Both the position numbers and the translations under genes were made by a program. 9,540 nucleotides of DNA from assembly GCA_016201085.1 (NCBI GenBank), contig JACQDO010000395.1, positions 1 through 9,540 on the forward strand, read 5' to 3'. Every line of letters begins with the position of its first letter. Position 1 is the first letter of the stretch. Of the stretch, positions 5,464 through 9,540 are shown in pieces. The notes beneath the pieces were generated by a model. It saw only the letters and a program-made list of their open reading frames with translations, searched no databases and was not told the origin of the DNA. The stretch is from Hyphomicrobiales bacterium (GTDB lineage: Bacteria; Pseudomonadota; Alphaproteobacteria; Rhizobiales; Xanthobacteraceae).

Positions 5464-5856
5464 ATGTATCGGGCCGTAACCCGCAAGATCGAGGTCACAG
5501 TGACGCCACGCTTCATGTCGGAGCGCTCGTCGCCGAGCAACAGCTATTATTTCTGGGCCTACACCATCAACATCGCCAATCTGGGAAGCGAGACGGTGCA
5601 ACTCAAGACCCGCCATTGGCGCATCACCGACGCGCACGGGCGGCTGCAGGAAGTCAAGGGGCCGGGCGTCGTCGGCGAGGAGCCAACCCTCAAGCCCGGC
5701 GATTCATTCGAATATACCAGCGGGGTGCCGCTGCCGACGCCGTCCGGCTTCATGGTCGGCAGCTACGGCATGGTGACGGCGCGGGGCGAGCATTTCGATA
5801 TCGAGATCCCGGCCTTCTCGCTCGACTCAACCGATAGCGCGCGCACGATCAATTAG
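5464..5856 (+). CDS. apaG: ApaG family protein
   Basis: 130 aa, the usual ApaG size, an all-beta fibronectin-III-like fold. Visible family motifs: RKIEVTVTPRFM (8-19), YYFWAYTINIANLG (28-41), QLKTRHWRITDAHGR (46-60), VKGPGVVGEEPTLKPGDSF (64-82), YTSGVPLPTPSGFMVGSY (84-101) and FDIEIPAFSL near the C-terminus. In enterobacteria apaG lies with ksgA and apaH and has been linked to cobalt resistance and magnesium efflux; the protein has no transmembrane segment, and its molecular activity is not settled. The GxGxxG-like GPGVVG loop is conserved in the family and has been discussed as a pyrophosphate-binding site. The start at 5464 is supported by AAGG 7 nt upstream. The stop TAG (5854-5856) lies inside the end of the convergent L,D-transpeptidase gene, so the two share 8 bp. 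Confidence 0.95.
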   Translation: MYRAVTRKIEVTVTPRFMSERSSPSNSYYFWAYTINIANLGSETVQLKTRHWRITDAHGRLQEVKGPGVVGEEPTLKPGDSFEYTSGVPLPTPSGFMVGSYGMVTARGEHFDIEIPAFSLDSTDSARTIN

Positions 5857-6568
5857 CCGACTCCGGGAGGCAGCCCTTAAGCCGATCGAGCGCCTGGCGC
5901 GGCAGGATGGCGAGCACCGCGCCGTCCTGCACATGATCCAGCACGGCTTCGAGCTGCGGCTCCGGCAGCGCGACGCAGCCGTTGGTGCCGGTTCTCCCCG
6001 GCAATTGCAGATGCATGAAGATGCACGATCCGGCGCGCGCCTTGCGGTTAGTCGGATAATCGATCAGCAGGCCGCGGGCATAGACCGACGAGTGCCGCAT
6101 GTTCTCGCCATGCACCTTGGGGCCGAGCTCGACACGCCAGCGGATCGTGTTGTAGGCGGGCGAAGACGGATCGTCGACGCAGGTCATGCCGTCGATGATG
6201 CGCATGTATCCGGCGCGATCCGAAGGGGCGAAACCGAAGCTGCGGCCGGTCTTGTAGAAGCCGGCCGGCGCACGCTTATCGCCTTCCACCTTCACCGGCT
6301 CGCCCCGCCGCGCCAGGCTGCGAAACGCATGCGCCCAGGCCAGACCCTTGTAGCCGACGAGACCCGTCGCCGCGCCGCCGCTCAGTTGCCAGGGCGCATC
6401 CGGTGCGGCGCGCTCGAACCGCTGCACGGTCGCGGTGGTGCTGGTGAAGGTATCGGCCGTCACCAGCACCAGCCGGCGCGCCGAGGCGAGCGGTTCCGGA
6501 CAGCTTTTCGCCAGCGCCGGGAGCGGCGCGAGCAGCGCGATGATGGTCGCCAACAGTGCGCGTGTCAT
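5849..6568 (-). CDS. YkuD-type (YafK-like) L,D-transpeptidase family protein, secreted
   Basis: 239 aa. Residues 1-20 (MTRALLATIIALLAPLPALA) are a Sec signal peptide with an ALA cleavage site, so it acts in the periplasm. The catalytic signature lies near the C-terminus: GSCIFMH (180-186) with His186, then GTNGCVALPE (194-203) with the nucleophile Cys198. The usual SHGC is TNGC here, as in the ErfK/YbiS/YafK-like branch. Upstream segments KRAPAGFY (98-105) and WRVELGPKVHG (144-154) fit the same domain. Such enzymes make or cut 3-3 crosslinks in peptidoglycan or attach proteins to it; which applies is not visible. There is no LysM or other binding domain. The start at 6568 overlaps the hslO stop as ATGA, indicating translation coupled to hslO. 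An immediately adjacent GAAGGG is too close for ideal initiation. The 3' end overlaps apaG by 8 bp. Confidence 0.88.
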   Translation of the reverse strand: MTRALLATIIALLAPLPALAKSCPEPLASARRLVLVTADTFTSTTATVQRFERAAPDAPWQLSGGAATGLVGYKGLAWAHAFRSLARRGEPVKVEGDKRAPAGFYKTGRSFGFAPSDRAGYMRIIDGMTCVDDPSSPAYNTIRWRVELGPKVHGENMRHSSVYARGLLIDYPTNRKARAGSCIFMHLQLPGRTGTNGCVALPEPQLEAVLDHVQDGAVLAILPRQALDRLKGCLPESAN

Positions 6569-7569
6569 CCCTTCGCCCCAACATCGGCCGGCTGGAATTC
6601 GTAATTCGCGCTACAGAATTCGCAGGTCACCGAAATCTTGCCGTCCTCGACCATGTGGTCGCGATCTTCCTGCGAAAAGCTCTTGAGCATGGCCTCGACG
6701 CTCTCGCGCGAACACGAGCATTCCGCGCGCACCTCGGCGGTGCGGAACACGCGCACGCCCGGCTCGTGGAACAGCCGATAGGCCAGCCGCTCGCTGGAAA
6801 TCGCCGGATCGATCAGCTCGACGTCTTCGACGGTTTCGACTAGCGCGCGGCCTTCCACCCAGGCGTCGTCTTCCGGCAAGGTGTGAACTTGAACGCCTTC
6901 CGGCGCATCGCCGGGATGCAGATCGGCAAGGCGCGCGCGTTCCGGCGATTTCGGCAGGAATTGCACCATGATGCCGCCGGCGCGCCAGCGATGGCGGGCG
7001 CCGCCGTTTTCCGCGCGAAGTTCCTCGGCCACCGCCACGCGCACGCGGGTGGGGATCTGCTCGGAGCGCAGGAAATATTCATGCGCCGCGTCTTCCAGCG
7101 TGCCGCCATCGAGCGCGACCAGGCCCTGGTAGCGGCTGGTGTCGGCGCCCTGGTCGATGGTCATGGCGAGGTGGCCTTTGCCGAGCAGCGCACCGGCATC
7201 GATCTTGCCGGCCGCGATCGCCGCCGCGACGCCTTCCTTGCCGAAGCGGGCACAGGCGCGGACTTTGCCGGGCGTGGTGAAGCCGACCACCAGCAGGCCC
7301 ACCGGTCCGTCGGTCTGCGTCTGCAAGATGAAGCGGCCCTCGATCTTCAGGGCCGAGCCGAGCATGACGGCGAGCACCACCGCCTCGCCCAGCAGTTTGG
7401 CGACCGGCTGCGGGTAATTGTGCCGCGCGAGGATCTCGTCGACCACGGGCCCAAGCCGCACCACGCGGCCGCGCAGGTCGAGCGCGGCTACTTCGAACGG
7501 CATTACCGTGTCGTCGGCGCCGGTCGCCGCGGGGGCGCGCGTGGGGATTTCAGTGTGAGGTTCGGTCAT
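6565..7569 (-). CDS. hslO: Hsp33 redox-regulated molecular chaperone
   Basis: 334 aa, a little longer than E. coli Hsp33 because of a variable N-terminal stretch of about 22 residues. Cytosolic holdase that is zinc-bound and inactive when reduced, and unfolds and binds client proteins on oxidative stress. The substrate domain shows LLGEAVVLAVMLGSALK (59-75), GRFILQTQTDGPVGLLVV (78-95) and the Gly-rich region that follows. The C-terminal redox switch is complete: CSC (Cys284, Cys286) and CEFC (Cys316, Cys319), within VRAECSCS and VTCEFCSANYEF. It lies 31 nt downstream of argF on the same strand, with AAGGG close to the ATG, and it overlaps the next gene by ATGA. Co-location with argF/argD is common in alphaproteobacteria, so readthrough from arg genes is probable; I see no clear heat-shock promoter in the 31-nt gap. 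Confidence 0.96.
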   Translation of the reverse strand: MTEPHTEIPTRAPAATGADDTVMPFEVAALDLRGRVVRLGPVVDEILARHNYPQPVAKLLGEAVVLAVMLGSALKIEGRFILQTQTDGPVGLLVVGFTTPGKVRACARFGKEGVAAAIAAGKIDAGALLGKGHLAMTIDQGADTSRYQGLVALDGGTLEDAAHEYFLRSEQIPTRVRVAVAEELRAENGGARHRWRAGGIMVQFLPKSPERARLADLHPGDAPEGVQVHTLPEDDAWVEGRALVETVEDVELIDPAISSERLAYRLFHEPGVRVFRTAEVRAECSCSRESVEAMLKSFSQEDRDHMVEDGKISVTCEFCSANYEFQPADVGAKG

Positions 7570-7600
7570 CGCCCTTATTTAGCGCGTGACTCGTGAATTG

Positions 7601-8517
<917 letters not shown>

Positions 8518-8521
<4 letters not shown>

Positions 8522-9540
8522 CCGGCCACCCCGCGTTTGGGGGCGCGCGGATGCGCCTCCGCCAGCCGCGCGCAGGCGCGATCGACGCGCGCGACCGCCT
8601 CGGCAATCTCCTGTTCGCCGATAATCAGCGGCGGCAGCAGCCGCACCACATTGTCGCCGGCGGCGACCGTGATCATCTTCTCGGCGCGCAATTCGTCGAC
8701 CATCTCGGAAGCCGGCGGCACCATGCGCAGGCCGATCAGCAGGCCTTCGCCGCGCATTTCCGCGATCACCGCAGCGTGGCGATCCTTGATCTCGGCCAGA
8801 CGCTGCTTGAGCAGCAGCGAAGACTTGCGCACGCGCTCGATGAAGCCGGGCGCCAGCACCAGGTCGAGCACGGCATTGGCAATGGACATTGCCAGCGGAT
8901 TGCCGCCGAAGGTCGAGCCGTGCGTGCCGGCGGTCATGCCCTTGCCCGCTTCCGCCGTCGCCAGGCAGGCGCCGATGGGAAAGCCACCGCCGAGCGCTTT
9001 CGCCAGCGCCATGATGTCGGGCGTCACGCCGGTGTGCTGATAGGCGAACAGGTCGCCGGTGCGGCCGATGCCGGTCTGCACTTCGTCGAACAGCAGCAGC
9101 AGGCCGTGGTCGTCGCACAATTTTCGTAAGCTCCGCAGGAAGGTGTGCGGCGCCACCCGCACGCCGCCCTCGCCCTGCACCGGCTCGATCAGGATCGCAG
9201 CCGTCGCCGGCCCGATGGCGCGCTTGACCGCCTCGATGTCGCCGAACGGCACCTGGTCGAAGCCGTCGACCGGCGGGCCGAAGCCGTCGAGATATTTCTT
9301 GTTGCCGGTCGCCGCGATGGTCGTCAGCGTGCGGCCGTGGAAGGCACCTTCGAAGGTGACGATGCGGTAGCGCTCCGGCCTGCCCGAGGCCGACTGATAT
9401 TTGCGCGCCATCTTGATCGCGCATTCCAGCGCCTCGGCACCGGAATTCTGGAAAAACACGGTGTCGGCGAAACTCGCCGCGCACAGCCGATCGGCCAGCT
9501 TTTCGCCGTCCGGGATGCGATAGAGATTGGAGACGTGCCA
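8518..9540 (-). CDS. argD: Acetylornithine aminotransferase (5' end cut by window edge)
   Basis: Class III PLP aminotransferase that converts N-acetylglutamate semialdehyde to N-acetylornithine using glutamate, in arginine biosynthesis; many homologues also serve as succinyldiaminopimelate aminotransferase. 340 residues are visible of a usual ~400. The reading frame continues through the window edge with [19 protein letters not shown], which is conserved ArgD sequence, so the gene starts outside and the GTG at 9459 is internal. Visible motifs: [38 protein letters not shown] with the PLP-binding Asp, and [14 protein letters not shown] with the Schiff-base Lys (codon 8998-9000), then [13 protein letters not shown]. 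The stop TGA at 8518-8520 lies within the argF start (ATGA), so the two are translationally coupled. The ArgD assignment over other ornithine-type transaminases rests on the motifs and on the argF neighbour. Confidence 0.96.

Noticed and set aside
7570..7600. A separate heat-shock promoter for hslO in the argF-hslO gap.
   Set aside because: Only 31 bases are available and no paired -35/-10 with sensible spacing is present; operon readthrough is simpler.

Overview
The window looks like chromosomal DNA of a GC-rich alphaproteobacterium, most likely a Hyphomicrobiales member near Bradyrhizobium, Rhodopseudomonas or Xanthobacteraceae. The reasons are the SAM-II riboswitch in front of metZ, the long tandem-domain form of dCTP deaminase, the argD-argF-hslO gene order, an OpgC-family membrane protein, and long GC-rich palindromes of a kind common in Bradyrhizobium-like genomes. 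The taxon is inferred from these features; no marker gene was searched.

Layout. (1) 1-1076, minus: dCTP deaminase (dcd), lacking only its last few codons at the window edge. (2) 1077-1294: a divergent control region with a clear sigma-70-type promoter toward metZ, a SAM-II riboswitch, and an intrinsic terminator whose 5' arm can alternatively pair with the riboswitch 3' tail. (3) 1295-2485, plus: metZ, O-succinylhomoserine sulfhydrylase. (4) 2486-2625: two long imperfect hairpins (REP-like) between convergent genes. (5) 2626-5371, minus: a three-gene cassette, OpgC-type membrane acyltransferase -> SGNH protein with an eroded active site -> SGNH protein with an intact active site. The first two genes overlap by ATGA. 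(6) 5464-5856, plus: apaG, ending 8 bp inside the convergent next gene. (7) 5849-9540, minus: argD -> argF -> hslO -> YkuD-type L,D-transpeptidase, with ATGA overlaps at argD/argF and hslO/L,D-transpeptidase and a 31-base gap between argF and hslO.

How the genes fit together. metZ (methionine) and argD/argF (arginine) are biosynthetic housekeeping genes, dcd supplies dUMP precursors, and hslO is a redox-activated chaperone. The opgC-SGNH-SGNH cassette and the L,D-transpeptidase are envelope functions: all three soluble proteins carry signal peptides and OpgC is polytopic. The best candidate for something little described is the cassette. It pairs a membrane acyl-transfer protein with two paralogous periplasmic SGNH proteins, one apparently catalytic and one with most catalytic residues replaced, which suggests an O-acylation machine for a periplasmic glucan or other envelope polysaccharide. 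The best regulatory feature is the metZ leader, where a SAM-II pseudoknot, antiterminator and terminator can be drawn as mutually exclusive pairings. No tRNA, rRNA, CRISPR array, insertion sequence or transposase was seen.
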